From contig NZ_CP136624.1 in the NCBI RefSeq assembly GCF_032917945.1, positions 8,727,001 through 8,791,000 on the forward strand: a stretch of DNA of 64,000 nucleotides, read 5' to 3'. Of the stretch, positions 8,197-16,308 are shown one piece after another. The notes below the pieces were generated by a model. It saw nothing but the letters and a program-made list of their open reading frames with translations. It searched no databases and was not told the origin of the DNA. Source of the stretch: Bradyrhizobium sp. sBnM-33. GTDB taxonomy: Bacteria; Pseudomonadota; Alphaproteobacteria; Rhizobiales; Xanthobacteraceae. Position numbers and translations under genes: made by a program. The stretch's first letter is position 1, and every line of letters begins with the position of its first letter.

Positions 8197-8340
8197 CGTC
8201 GCCCCGCTCTTCGCGGGGAGAGGTCGGCGCGTCGCGCCGGGTGAGGGGCTTGCTCCGCGAGTTTGTTTGTTACCGTCTGCGCGGAGAGAGCCCCTCACGC
8301 CGACCCTCTCCCCGTGAAGAACGGGGAGAGGGAGAGGTAG
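8197..8340. repeat. Long inverted repeat, CCCCGCTCTTCGCGGGGAGAG family
   Basis: Fills most of the gap between the helicase start and the downstream end of the binding-protein gene. Outer arms CTCTTCGCGGGGAGAGG (about 8206-8222) and CCTCTCCCCGTGAAGAACGG (about 8303-8322) are near complements. Inner arms GAGGGGCTTGCTCCGCG and GCGGAGAGAGCCCCTC pair as well. It would form a long imperfect hairpin and may end transcription from one or both flanks. Confidence 0.75.
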
Positions 8341-8342
8341 CC

Positions 8343-9572
8343 CTACTCCGTCACCGGCTTGTCTGAAATATCCCAGTCCTTGCCGTTAAAGATCGAAATG
8401 TAGAGCGTCTTCATCGGCGTGTAGTCCTCCGGCGTGTAGCTATAGGTCACGCCGTCCAGCATGTAGGGGGAATGGAAGCCCGCCAGCGTCGTCGCCTGCT
8501 TCAGAACGTTGGCGCGGGTGAGCTCGTCGCCGCAACGGCGCAGGATCTCCGCCATCGCCACTACCTGGCCGTAACCGGCAAAGGCGATGGTGTTGTCAGG
8601 ATCGACATTGGGCAGATATTTTTTGCGCAGTTCCTCGAACGCCATCACGTCCGGATCGTTCTCGAAGCGCGGCACGCCGACTTCCTTGGCGTAGCGGATG
8701 GCGACGATGCCGGTGGCATTCTCGAAACCTGCGGCACTGAGAATCGAACGGCCCGTCGATCCCGCCGACAACAGATGCAGCGGCTTCCAGCCGAGTTCAG
8801 CGACTTTCCGGATCGACTGCGACGACGCCTTGCCGGTCGAGATATTGTAGAAGACGTCAGCGCCGGATTTCGAGAGATTGATGATCTGCGAATCGATCGT
8901 CGGTTCGGTCAGATCGTAGGTCTGCTCCATGATCACCTTGGCGGTGCCGCCGGCATCGGCCAGCACCTTCTTGAAGGGCGCCAGAAAATCGCGGCCGAAA
9001 TCATCGTTCTGATAAAGGATGCCGATTTTCGCGTTCGGTTTCACGCTCACGACATGCTTGGCGAGAATGCGCGCTTCGGTCGGATAGAGCGGCAGGCCCG
9101 CCATGGTCCATTTGAAGTTCTTCGGATCGTTCCATTTTGACGCGCCGGTATTGAGCAGCAGTTGCGGCACGCCCTTCGAATTGAGATATTTGTGCACGGC
9201 GGTCTGCGGGGCGGTGCCGAGCGAGCCGTACAGCGCCAGCACTTCCTCCTGCTCGACCAGCCGCCGCGTCGCCTCGACGCATTTCGGCGCGCTGTAGCCG
9301 TCGTCCATGGTCAAGAATTTTACCTTGCGTCCATTGATGCCGCCCTTCTCATTCAGCATCTGAAAATAGGCTTCGCCGACGCGGCCGAGCACGCCGTAGA
9401 GCGAGCCGGGACCGGAATGCGGTACGGTCTGCCCGATCTTGATTTCGGTGTCGCTGGCGCCCGGATCGTATTTTTTCTCGGCGGCCCAGACGAAGGGCGC
9501 GGGCAGCGTTGATGCAAAAGCGGTAGCGAGCGCGGTGGCGCCGAATTCACGGCGGGTTTGTTTCTTGTTCAT
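8343..9572 (-). CDS. ABC transporter substrate-binding protein, branched-chain amino acid type
   Basis: A 409-residue periplasmic protein of the Peripla_BP_6 (LivJ-like) family. The start MNKKQTRREF at 9572 follows a GGGAGAAAC Shine-Dalgarno. A longer in-frame reading to 9701 overlaps the next gene and is rejected. Residues 1-31 resemble a twin-arginine-style signal (TRREFGATALATAFASTLP, cut near VWAAEKK). The mature part starts EIKIGQTVPHSGPGSLYG and contains ILYQNDDFGRDFLAPFKK, typical of solute-binding proteins for branched-chain amino acids, amides or aromatic acids. No permease or ATPase genes are adjacent, so it is an orphan here. Confidence 0.88.
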   Translation of the reverse strand: MNKKQTRREFGATALATAFASTLPAPFVWAAEKKYDPGASDTEIKIGQTVPHSGPGSLYGVLGRVGEAYFQMLNEKGGINGRKVKFLTMDDGYSAPKCVEATRRLVEQEEVLALYGSLGTAPQTAVHKYLNSKGVPQLLLNTGASKWNDPKNFKWTMAGLPLYPTEARILAKHVVSVKPNAKIGILYQNDDFGRDFLAPFKKVLADAGGTAKVIMEQTYDLTEPTIDSQIINLSKSGADVFYNISTGKASSQSIRKVAELGWKPLHLLSAGSTGRSILSAAGFENATGIVAIRYAKEVGVPRFENDPDVMAFEELRKKYLPNVDPDNTIAFAGYGQVVAMAEILRRCGDELTRANVLKQATTLAGFHSPYMLDGVTYSYTPEDYTPMKTLYISIFNGKDWDISDKPVTE

Positions 9573-9697
9573 TGTTGTTTCTCCCTTGGTTGCACACCAT
9601 GATCTACATTCCCGAGACCTCGGCAATAGCCAACTGACGGCCATGCCGCTTGCGATGTCCACCTCATTTCGCAAGGCGGAAATCGTAGCGTCTAGAC

Positions 9698-10624
9698 TCA
9701 AGTTTTGGCGGCGACGGCGACCAGACCGGGAACGGGAGCGTTGTCCTCATTGCGGGCGGAACGATCTTCCAGCAGGGATAATTTGAGGCCCGCGCCCTCG
9801 ACCGACGCGCGCACGTAAGCGGCAGCATGGGCGTAGCGCAGCCCGTGGCCGATGATAACGCCTTCGCCGTCATGGGTCTCGGCGGTGAAAGCAAGCAGGC
9901 CACCCGGCGCAAGCACACGCGCGGCTTCCGCCAGTACGGCTGCGAGATCGGCGACATAAACCATGGCATCCGCGGCAAGGATGAGATCGGCGCTGGCGTC
10001 TGGTCTTGCGCGCAGGCCCTGCAATATATCCGCGACTTCCAATTCTCCGTACAGCCCTGTACCGCGCGCCCGCTCGATCATGCGCGGCGACAGATCGATG
10101 CCGATGAAATGATCGACTTCCCTGGCAAACGCCGACGCCGCGAGCCCGGTGCCGCAGCCGAGGTCGATGGCGCGCTTGAAGAATGCCGGCTTGCGCGCCG
10201 CTGATCGCACCGACAACACCGCCTTGAACAGCAGCGCCGGGCCGCGATAGCCGAGATCGCCGACTAGTGAAGCTTCGAACCGCGGCGCATATTGGTCGAA
10301 AAGAGTTTGCAAATAGGCCCGCGACATGCCGGCCAATGGCTCGGCACCGAGCCGCATCAAGCGAAGCCCGGCGCCGTGACGGTCGCCGGGATCGCTGGCC
10401 AGGGCCTTGCGGAACGCGGCAACAGCCGCCTCCCGCTCACCGAGCTGCTCGCGAATATCGGCGAGCGTGAACCAGGCGGAGCTGAAGTTCGGCGCCAGTT
10501 CGATCGCCTGCATGAGCAGATCGGCAGCGGCGGGCAGATCGCCCTTCAATTGAAGGTCGCGCGCGAATTCGAACCGGCGGTCGGCCATCAGATCGCCGGA
10601 GGACAGAAACAGGCGGGCAGGCAT
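9698..10624 (-). CDS. TPR-containing class I SAM-dependent methyltransferase
   Basis: A 308-residue protein with about two tetratricopeptide repeats (residues 10-75: FEFARDLQLKGDLPAAADLL and ADIREQLGEREAAVAAFRKA), then a Rossmann-fold methyltransferase domain. SAM motif I is AIDLGCGTGLAASAF (about residue 142), and DLSPRMIERA and APGGLLAFT (post-I and motif III) follow. ATG at 10624 is chosen over a TTG four codons upstream. The substrate is unknown. It sits among the DNA repair genes, but on the strand shared with the binding protein, and no sequence feature ties it to repair. Confidence 0.85.
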   Translation of the reverse strand: MPARLFLSSGDLMADRRFEFARDLQLKGDLPAAADLLMQAIELAPNFSSAWFTLADIREQLGEREAAVAAFRKALASDPGDRHGAGLRLMRLGAEPLAGMSRAYLQTLFDQYAPRFEASLVGDLGYRGPALLFKAVLSVRSAARKPAFFKRAIDLGCGTGLAASAFAREVDHFIGIDLSPRMIERARGTGLYGELEVADILQGLRARPDASADLILAADAMVYVADLAAVLAEAARVLAPGGLLAFTAETHDGEGVIIGHGLRYAHAAAYVRASVEGAGLKLSLLEDRSARNEDNAPVPGLVAVAAKT

Positions 10625-10763
10625 TTCAGGAACCAAAATCAGTCATTGCAGGGCTTGCCGACTTCGCTGAAGCTACGCCGGCCTGACACTAGAGTGCCCG
10701 GCGAAGCCTTGGCGTAGCCGGGACCCGGCAATCCATCGTAAAAGTAGACTGTTCAAAAGATGG

Positions 10764-10786
10764 ATGCGCGGGTCAAGCCCGCGCAT
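10764..10786. repeat. Short palindrome upstream of the exonuclease gene
   Basis: ATGCGCGGG and CCCGCGCAT arms around TCAAG. It is related to the GGCCGGG/CCCGGCC intergenic repeats near 5310. It lies 41 bases before the exonuclease start codon and was excluded from that gene. Confidence 0.65.
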
Positions 10787-10826
10787 GACAGGTAAAATTC
10801 GTCGTAAGGCCTCCTATATAACCGGA

Positions 10827-11864
10827 ATGCGTCCGCACGACATCCTGTTGCCAGTTGCCGCCGGCCTGTGCTGTAAGCCGGGCGGCTTCCATATCGATCC
10901 CGTTCGCCCGGTCGAGCGCGCCGTGATTACCCATGGCCATTCCGACCACGCCCGGCCCGGCCATGGCGCCGTGCTTGCCACGCAGGAAACGCTCGACATG
11001 ATGCGGCTGCGCTATGGCGACAATTTTGCGGGCAGCACGCAGGCGATTCGCTATGGCGAAGAGATCCGCCTCGGCGACGTCAAGATCAAGTTTCACCCGG
11101 CGGGCCACGTACTGGGCTCGGCACAGATCGCCGTTTCCTGCAAGGATCTCTGCATCGTTGCGTCCGGCGATTACAAGGACGCCGTTGATCCGACCTGCAC
11201 GCCGTTTGAGGTGGTGCCCTGCGACGTCTTCATTACCGAGGCCACGTTCGGCCTACCGGTGTTCCGCCATGGCGACGCGGCGGATGAGGTGAAAAAGCTG
11301 CTCGCCTCGGTCGCGCTGTTTCCGGAACGTGCGCACCTGGTCGGCGCCTATTCGCTCGGCAAGGCGCAGCGCGTGATCGCGCTGCTGCGCGAGCAGGGCT
11401 ACGACGCGCCGATCTATCTGCATGGCGCGATGGAAGGGATCACGCGCTACTATGAGAGCCGCGGCGTCGCGCTCGGCGAGCTGCGGCTGGTGAGGGGCAT
11501 GAAGAAGGCCGACCTTGCCGGCACCATCACGCTGGCGCCGCCGACGGCCACCTCTGATATTTGGACGCGGCGTTTCCCCGATCCGGTCACGGCGTTCGCC
11601 TCGGGCTGGATGCGGGTGCGGGCGCGCGCCCGACAGCGCGGCGTCGAACTGCCGCTGGTGATATCCGACCACGCCGACTGGGACGGCCTGACCGCGACCA
11701 TCGCGGCCACCGGCGCCGGCGAGGTCTGGGTCACGCATGGGCAAGAAGACGCACTAGTGCATTGGTGCACAACGCGCGGGCTCGCCGCACGGCCACTCGA
11801 TCTGGTCGGCTACGGCGATGAGGAAGAGCACGAGGTGGTCACGGTCGACGAGGCCGAGGCATGA
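10827..11864 (+). CDS. Ligase-associated DNA damage response exonuclease (MBL/beta-CASP)
   Basis: A 345-residue metallo-beta-lactamase/beta-CASP nuclease of the SNM1 type. The start MRPHDILLP at 10827 is chosen because the upstream in-frame codons translate a palindromic repeat. Motif 2 is ITHGHSDHARPG (about residue 35). HPAGHVLGSAQI carries motif 3, SGDYKD supplies motif 4, and ISDHADWDGL and THGQEDAL are beta-CASP blocks near the C-terminus. The stop overlaps the start of the DNA ligase (ATGA), so the two are translationally coupled. Expected role: DNA 5' end resection or processing before ligation. Confidence 0.92.
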   Translation: MRPHDILLPVAAGLCCKPGGFHIDPVRPVERAVITHGHSDHARPGHGAVLATQETLDMMRLRYGDNFAGSTQAIRYGEEIRLGDVKIKFHPAGHVLGSAQIAVSCKDLCIVASGDYKDAVDPTCTPFEVVPCDVFITEATFGLPVFRHGDAADEVKKLLASVALFPERAHLVGAYSLGKAQRVIALLREQGYDAPIYLHGAMEGITRYYESRGVALGELRLVRGMKKADLAGTITLAPPTATSDIWTRRFPDPVTAFASGWMRVRARARQRGVELPLVISDHADWDGLTATIAATGAGEVWVTHGQEDALVHWCTTRGLAARPLDLVGYGDEEEHEVVTVDEAEA

Positions 11865-13714
11865 ACCGCTTCGCCGAACTGCTCGATCGTCTCGCCTACG
11901 AGCCCGGCCGCAACAACAAGCTGCGGCTGATCACGGCCTATTTCCGCGACACCCCCGATCCCGACCGCGGCTACGCGCTGGCGGCGCTGACCGGCGCGCT
12001 GTCGTTCAAGCATGCCAAGCCGGGGCTGATTCGTGATTTGATTATGGATCGCGCCGATCCGGTGTTGTTCGGGCTGTCTTACGATTATGTCGGCGACTTA
12101 TCCGAGACGGTTGCGCTGATGTGGCCGAAGGGGGCGGTTCATCATGACGAGTCTTTGCTGGGCCCCCCCTCTCCCCAGCCCTCCCCCGCAAGGGGGGAGG
12201 GAGCGCAGTTGGGTGCTGGTCTATCATCGCAAGATAACTCCAAAGCCGCAGCAAAGACTCTCTCCGTTCCCTCCCCCCTTGCGGGGGAGGGGCAGGGAGA
12301 GGGGTATCCCACGGGTGGTCTCAATGATGAGCTCCGACCGCGAAACCACAACAACCCGCCGCCTCCAACTCTCTCCGAAGTCGTCACCACCCTTCGCACG
12401 CTCGGCAAGACCGAACTGCCAAGACAGCTCGCGCGCTGGCTTGACGAGCTCGACGAGACCGGCCGCTGGGCGTTGTTAAAACTCGTCACCGGCGCGATGC
12501 GGATCGGAGTTTCGGCGCGGCTGGCGAAAACGGCCGCGGCCGCGCTCGGCGACAAGGACCCGCACGAGATTGAACTGATCTGGCCGGGGCTGTCGCCGCC
12601 CTATCTCGAATTGTTTGCCTGGCTGGAAGGCCGCGACGAAAAACCGGTCAACCGCGATCCGGCGCCGTTCCGCCCGGTGATGCTGGCGCATGCGATCGAG
12701 GATACGGATTTCGCCAGTCTCGATCCGGCCGATTACATCGCGGAATGGAAATGGGACGGCATTCGCGTGCAGGCGGTCGCCGGCCGCGACGAGCGCGGAC
12801 ACATGCAGGCACGGCTCTATTCGCGCACCGGCGAGGACATTACAAAAAGCTTCCCCGATCTCGTCCCGTCACTGCATCTGCCCGGCGCGATCGACGGCGA
12901 GCTCTTGGTGCTGCGCGAGGGACGGGTGCAGACCTTCAACGTGCTGCAGCAGCGGCTGAACCGGAAAGTGGTCTCACCGAAATTGATCAAGGATTTCCCG
13001 ATTCACCTGCGCGCCTACGACCTGCTCGGCGATGACGAGAATGACCTACGGGAATTGCCGTTTGTCGAGCGCCGCGAGCATCTGGAGAAATTCGTCAGGA
13101 AACTGAACGACCCGCGCATCGATTTATCGCCGACGATTGCCTTCGATAGCTGGGACGCGCTGATGGCCGCGCGCGCCGATCCCGCAAATGCCGGCGCGGG
13201 AGAGGACGCTGATGCCGTCGAGGGCGTGATGCTCAAGCGCCGCGACGCGCCCTATCTGCCGGGCCGACCCAAGGGGCAGTGGTGGAAGTGGAAACGCGAT
13301 CCCCACATCATTGACGCCGTCTTGATGTATGCGCAGCGCGGCCACGGCAAGCGCTCGTCCTATTATTCGGACTACACCTTCGGCGTCTGGACCAATGGCG
13401 AGGAGGGCGAGCAACTGGTGCCGGTCGGCAAGGCTTATTTCGGCTTCACCGACGAAGAGCTGCTGCAGATCGACCGCTTCGTCCGGCGCAACACCACGGA
13501 AAAATTCGGTCCCGTCCGCCATGTCGTGCATGAGCCGGACCAGGGCCTGGTGCTGGAAGTGGCCTTCGAGGGACTGCAGCGCTCACCGCGGCACAAATCC
13601 GGCATCGCAATGCGGTTTCCGCGAATCAGCCGGCTGCGCTGGGACAAGCCGCCGCGCGAGGCCGACCGGCTGGAGACGCTGGAGCGGATGCTGAAGGACG
13701 TGACAGCAAATTAA
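11861..13714 (+). CDS. ATP-dependent DNA ligase of the ligase-associated repair set (carries repeat insertion)
   Basis: A 617-residue ATP-dependent ligase. The nucleotidyl-acceptor motif EWKWDGIRVQ places the AMP-binding lysine at K297. Other blocks are YSRTGEDITKSFPDL, IDGELLVL (motif III), EGVMLKRRDAPY (motif IV) and KWKRDP (motif V). The N-terminal DNA-binding domain spans about 1-250 and an OB domain occupies the C-terminus. Residues about 101-160 (SPQPSPARGEG through SPLAGEGQGEG and NHNNPPPP) are translated from two palindromic repeat units inserted in frame in a poorly conserved loop of the N-terminal domain, making the protein longer than its family. It overlaps the exonuclease by four bases. 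Confidence 0.93.
   Translation: MNRFAELLDRLAYEPGRNNKLRLITAYFRDTPDPDRGYALAALTGALSFKHAKPGLIRDLIMDRADPVLFGLSYDYVGDLSETVALMWPKGAVHHDESLLGPPSPQPSPARGEGAQLGAGLSSQDNSKAAAKTLSVPSPLAGEGQGEGYPTGGLNDELRPRNHNNPPPPTLSEVVTTLRTLGKTELPRQLARWLDELDETGRWALLKLVTGAMRIGVSARLAKTAAAALGDKDPHEIELIWPGLSPPYLELFAWLEGRDEKPVNRDPAPFRPVMLAHAIEDTDFASLDPADYIAEWKWDGIRVQAVAGRDERGHMQARLYSRTGEDITKSFPDLVPSLHLPGAIDGELLVLREGRVQTFNVLQQRLNRKVVSPKLIKDFPIHLRAYDLLGDDENDLRELPFVERREHLEKFVRKLNDPRIDLSPTIAFDSWDALMAARADPANAGAGEDADAVEGVMLKRRDAPYLPGRPKGQWWKWKRDPHIIDAVLMYAQRGHGKRSSYYSDYTFGVWTNGEEGEQLVPVGKAYFGFTDEELLQIDRFVRRNTTEKFGPVRHVVHEPDQGLVLEVAFEGLQRSPRHKSGIAMRFPRISRLRWDKPPREADRLETLERMLKDVTAN
12160..12312. repeat. Two palindromic repeat units inserted in frame in the ligase gene
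   Basis: Unit 1 (about 12161-12208) reads CCCCCCTCTCCCCAGCCCTC then CCCCGCAAGGGGGGAGGGAG. Unit 2 (about 12266-12312) reads CCCTCCCCCCTTGCGGGGGA then GGGGCAGGGAGAGGGG. The two units are in opposite orientation, separated by about 55 bases, and the whole stays open in the ligase frame. It belongs to the same sequence class as the insertion in the helicase gene. Confidence 0.85.
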
Positions 13715-13809
13715 CATTCCTGGGGCGTATGGCGGCCATTGACCGACATCAACGGGTTCCCCATGTGCCCCGCCGTGCCTATAATGGGCCGACCCGCGAG
13801 GAGAAACCG

Positions 13810-14112
13810 ATGCCCAACGACGTCAGAGACCTGCCGGCCAGCAATGACGGCCTGTACCGTTTTCTCGGCGGCTCGCCGCTGTCGGTGGCGTTCCGGCTGA
13901 TCCTGTTGTCGATCCTGGTCGGCGTGGTGCTCGCCGCCATCGGTTTCGATCCCTGGAACATCGTGCATAGTATCCGCATGCTGTTCCAGCGGCTGTGGGA
14001 TCTCGGTTTTGACGCCGTCAACTGGCTGTGGCGCTATTTCCTGCTCGGCGCCGTGATCGTGATCCCGATCTGGCTGTTGTCGCGGCTGTTCGGCGCTCCG
14101 CGCGGGCGCTAG
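13810..14112 (+). CDS. Small inner-membrane protein (DUF6460-like)
   Basis: A 100-residue protein with two predicted membrane helices: about residues 28-48 (VAFRLILLSILVGVVLAAIG) and 76-94 (YFLLGAVIVIPIWLLSRLFG). The start at 13810 has a clear GAGGAG Shine-Dalgarno eight bases upstream; a longer reading to 13729 lacks one. The FDPWNIVHSIR loop between the helices is typical of an uncharacterised rhizobial family I associate with DUF6460. The function is unknown. It follows the ligase gene by 95 bases in the same direction. Confidence 0.75.
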   Translation: MPNDVRDLPASNDGLYRFLGGSPLSVAFRLILLSILVGVVLAAIGFDPWNIVHSIRMLFQRLWDLGFDAVNWLWRYFLLGAVIVIPIWLLSRLFGAPRGR

Positions 14113-14136
14113 TCACTCGTTGGGCGGTGGCAGCCG

Positions 14137-14871
14137 ATGCAATTGCAATTTGTCGGTTGCGGTGACGCGCTCGGCTCCGGCGGCAGGTACAATACCTGCT
14201 TTCACGTCACGGGTAGCAGGGTCAATTTCCTGATCGATTGCGGCGCGTCGTCGCTGCCGGCGCTGAAGCGCCTCGGCATCGCGCGCGAGGCGATCGATCT
14301 GATCCTGATCACGCATTTCCACGGCGATCATTTTGGCGGCCTGCCGTTCTTGCTGCTGGATGCACAATTTACGCGCCGCTCCCGCCCGCTCGTCATTGCC
14401 GGACCGCAAGGCATCGACGCGAAACTTGCCAACCTGATGGAAGCGCTATTCGAGCATTCCTCCAAGACAAAACAGCGTTTTGATCTCTCGGTCGTCGCGC
14501 TTGAACCGGAGCAAAGCTGCACGTTCGGCGAGGTGAAGGTCACGCCCTATCCGGTGGTTCACGGCGAATCCGGTGGGCCGTTCCTGGCTTATCGCGTCGA
14601 GGCGGAGGGCCACGTCATTGCCTATAGCGCCGACACCGAGTGGACGGAGACGCTGATCCCGGCGGGGCGCGACGCCGATCTGTTCGTCGCCGAGGCATAT
14701 TACTTTGATAAAATCGTCAAGAACCATCTCAGCCTGAAAACGCTCGCAGCGCGTCTGCCCGATATCAACCCGAAACGGCTGGTGCTAACGCATATGAGCG
14801 ACGATATGCTCGGGCGGCTGGGCGAACTGCCCTATACCGCCGCCCATGACGACATGGTCGTCGAGCTCTAG
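14137..14871 (+). CDS. MBL-fold metallo-hydrolase, RNase Z-like subfamily
   Basis: A 244-residue cytosolic protein. Its N-terminus MQLQFVGCGDALGSGGRYNT and motif ITHFHGDHFGGLPF (HxHxDH, about residue 53) place it with the small RNase Z/ElaC-related MBL hydrolases. Further metal ligands appear in VVHGESGGP, YSADTEW and LTHMSDDM. It lacks the long exosite arm expected of a genuine tRNase Z, so tRNA 3' processing is only one possibility. The following MATE gene starts two bases after its stop, implying a shared transcript. Confidence 0.85.
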   Translation: MQLQFVGCGDALGSGGRYNTCFHVTGSRVNFLIDCGASSLPALKRLGIAREAIDLILITHFHGDHFGGLPFLLLDAQFTRRSRPLVIAGPQGIDAKLANLMEALFEHSSKTKQRFDLSVVALEPEQSCTFGEVKVTPYPVVHGESGGPFLAYRVEAEGHVIAYSADTEWTETLIPAGRDADLFVAEAYYFDKIVKNHLSLKTLAARLPDINPKRLVLTHMSDDMLGRLGELPYTAAHDDMVVEL

Positions 14872-14873
14872 GT

Positions 14874-16173
14874 ATGCATTCGCCCCTGGCTCCATCGAAA
14901 GTCACGACAGCACAGGTGTTTGCCATCGCCGGTCCCGCGATGGTCGCAAACCTGACCACGCCGCTGATCGGCATCGTCTCGACCACCGCAATCGGCAGGC
15001 TCGGCGACGCCACGCTGCTCGGCGGCGTGGCCTTGGCCTCGGTGCTGTTCGACTGCGTGTTCTGGCTGTTCGGCTTCCTGCGCATGAGCACGGTCGCCTT
15101 TACAGCGCAATCACTCGGCGCCGGCGAGACATCGGAACTGCGCGCTATCCTGGCACGCGGGCTGATCGTCGCGGCACTGGTCGGCGCGGTGCTGATCGTT
15201 CTGCAGATCCCGCTCGCCACCATTCTGCTCAAGACGATGGGTGGCAGTGAGGGCGTCACGCGCGCGGCGAAAACCTACTTCATCATCCGGATCTGGTCGG
15301 CGCCGCTGGCACTCGGCAATTATGTCGTGCTGGGATGGCTGGTCGGGCAGGCCAGGGCCAAGCTGGCGCTCGGCACGCAGATCACGATCAACCTCATCAA
15401 CGTGGCGGCGACCGTCGTGCTCGTGCTGGCGCTCGACTTCGGAATTGCCGGCGCTGCAATCGCCGCGCTGATGGCGGAAGCCGCAGGCCTGATGCTCGGC
15501 TTGCTGATCGCCCGCCACCTTTCGCGCGATGCTGTTCGACCGGGCCAAGCTGATGCGCATGCTTTCGGTCAACCGCGACATCATGATCCGCACCGCGTCG
15601 CTGATCACAGCATTTTTGTTCTTCACCGCACAGGGCGCACGTGCCGGCGATCTGACGCTCGCCGCCAATGCCGTGCTTAACAATTTTCTGCTATTCGGCG
15701 CGTTTTTCCTTGACGGCCTGGCCAACGCCGCCGAGCAGCTCTGCGGCCGGGCCTATGGCGCCCGCAACAAGGCGGCCTTCGCAGGCGCCGTCAAGCTCGT
15801 CGGTATGTGGGGCTTTGGCTTCGCGCTCGCGGTCGCCGCCTGTTTCCTGCTGTTCGGGCCCACGTTTGTCGACGTGATGACGGCAAGCGTGGAGGTGCGG
15901 CGCATCGCGCGCGACTATCTGCCGTTCGTGATTTTTGCGCCACTGCTCGGCGTGTTCGCCTTTGCCTTTGACGGCATCTATATCGGCGCCACCTGGGCGC
16001 GCGACATGCGCAATCTGATGGTGGCTTCGCTGGTGATCTTCCTCGCCGCGTGGTTTGCGCTGCGGTCGTTTGGCAATGCCGGACTGTGGGGCGCGCTACT
16101 GGTTCACTACGCCGCGCGCGGTGGACTGGAGGCGCTGCGGTATCCGACGCTGTTGCGGAAGTCGTTTGCGTAG
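14874..16173 (+). pseudogene. MATE-family efflux transporter, disrupted by a frameshift near 15530
   Basis: Two consecutive frames together encode a full-length MATE (DinF-like) drug/metabolite:cation antiporter. The first frame (14874 to about 15528) gives the N-terminal six-helix half, from VFAIAGPAMVANLTTPLIGI through GLLIARHLSRD. The second frame (about 15529-16173) gives the C-terminal half, from MLFDRAKLMRMLSVNRDIMI to LRYPTLLRKSFA. The break falls in the cytoplasmic linker between the halves and leaves it several residues short. As written, the first product runs on out of frame to 15680. The cause may be a real mutation or a sequencing indel. The TAG stop is also the first triplet of a palindromic repeat. 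Confidence 0.85.
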
Positions 16174-16291
16174 CCCGGATGCAGCGAAGCGAAATCCGGG
16201 ATATTCGTGGAAGCGGGTGAAGTTGTCCCGGATTGCGCGGAGCCTGTCATCGGGCGCGCATTCGCGCGACCCGTTGGCTCCATCCGGGCTA
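16171..16291. repeat. REP-like element with perfect 11-bp terminal arms
   Basis: Arms TAGCCCGGATG (16171-16181) and CATCCGGGCTA (16281-16291) are exact complements. An inner CGAAGCGAAATCCGGG block resembles the GAAGCG-type repeats found elsewhere in rhizobial genomes. It lies between convergent genes and provides the stop codon of the MATE reading frame. Confidence 0.8.
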
Positions 16292-16308
16292 CGAAAATCC
16301 GTCGAGTA

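Noticed and set aside
10764..10826. Extension of the exonuclease gene to 10764
   Set aside because: Covers a palindromic repeat and lacks family similarity; the family starts near MRPHDILLP.
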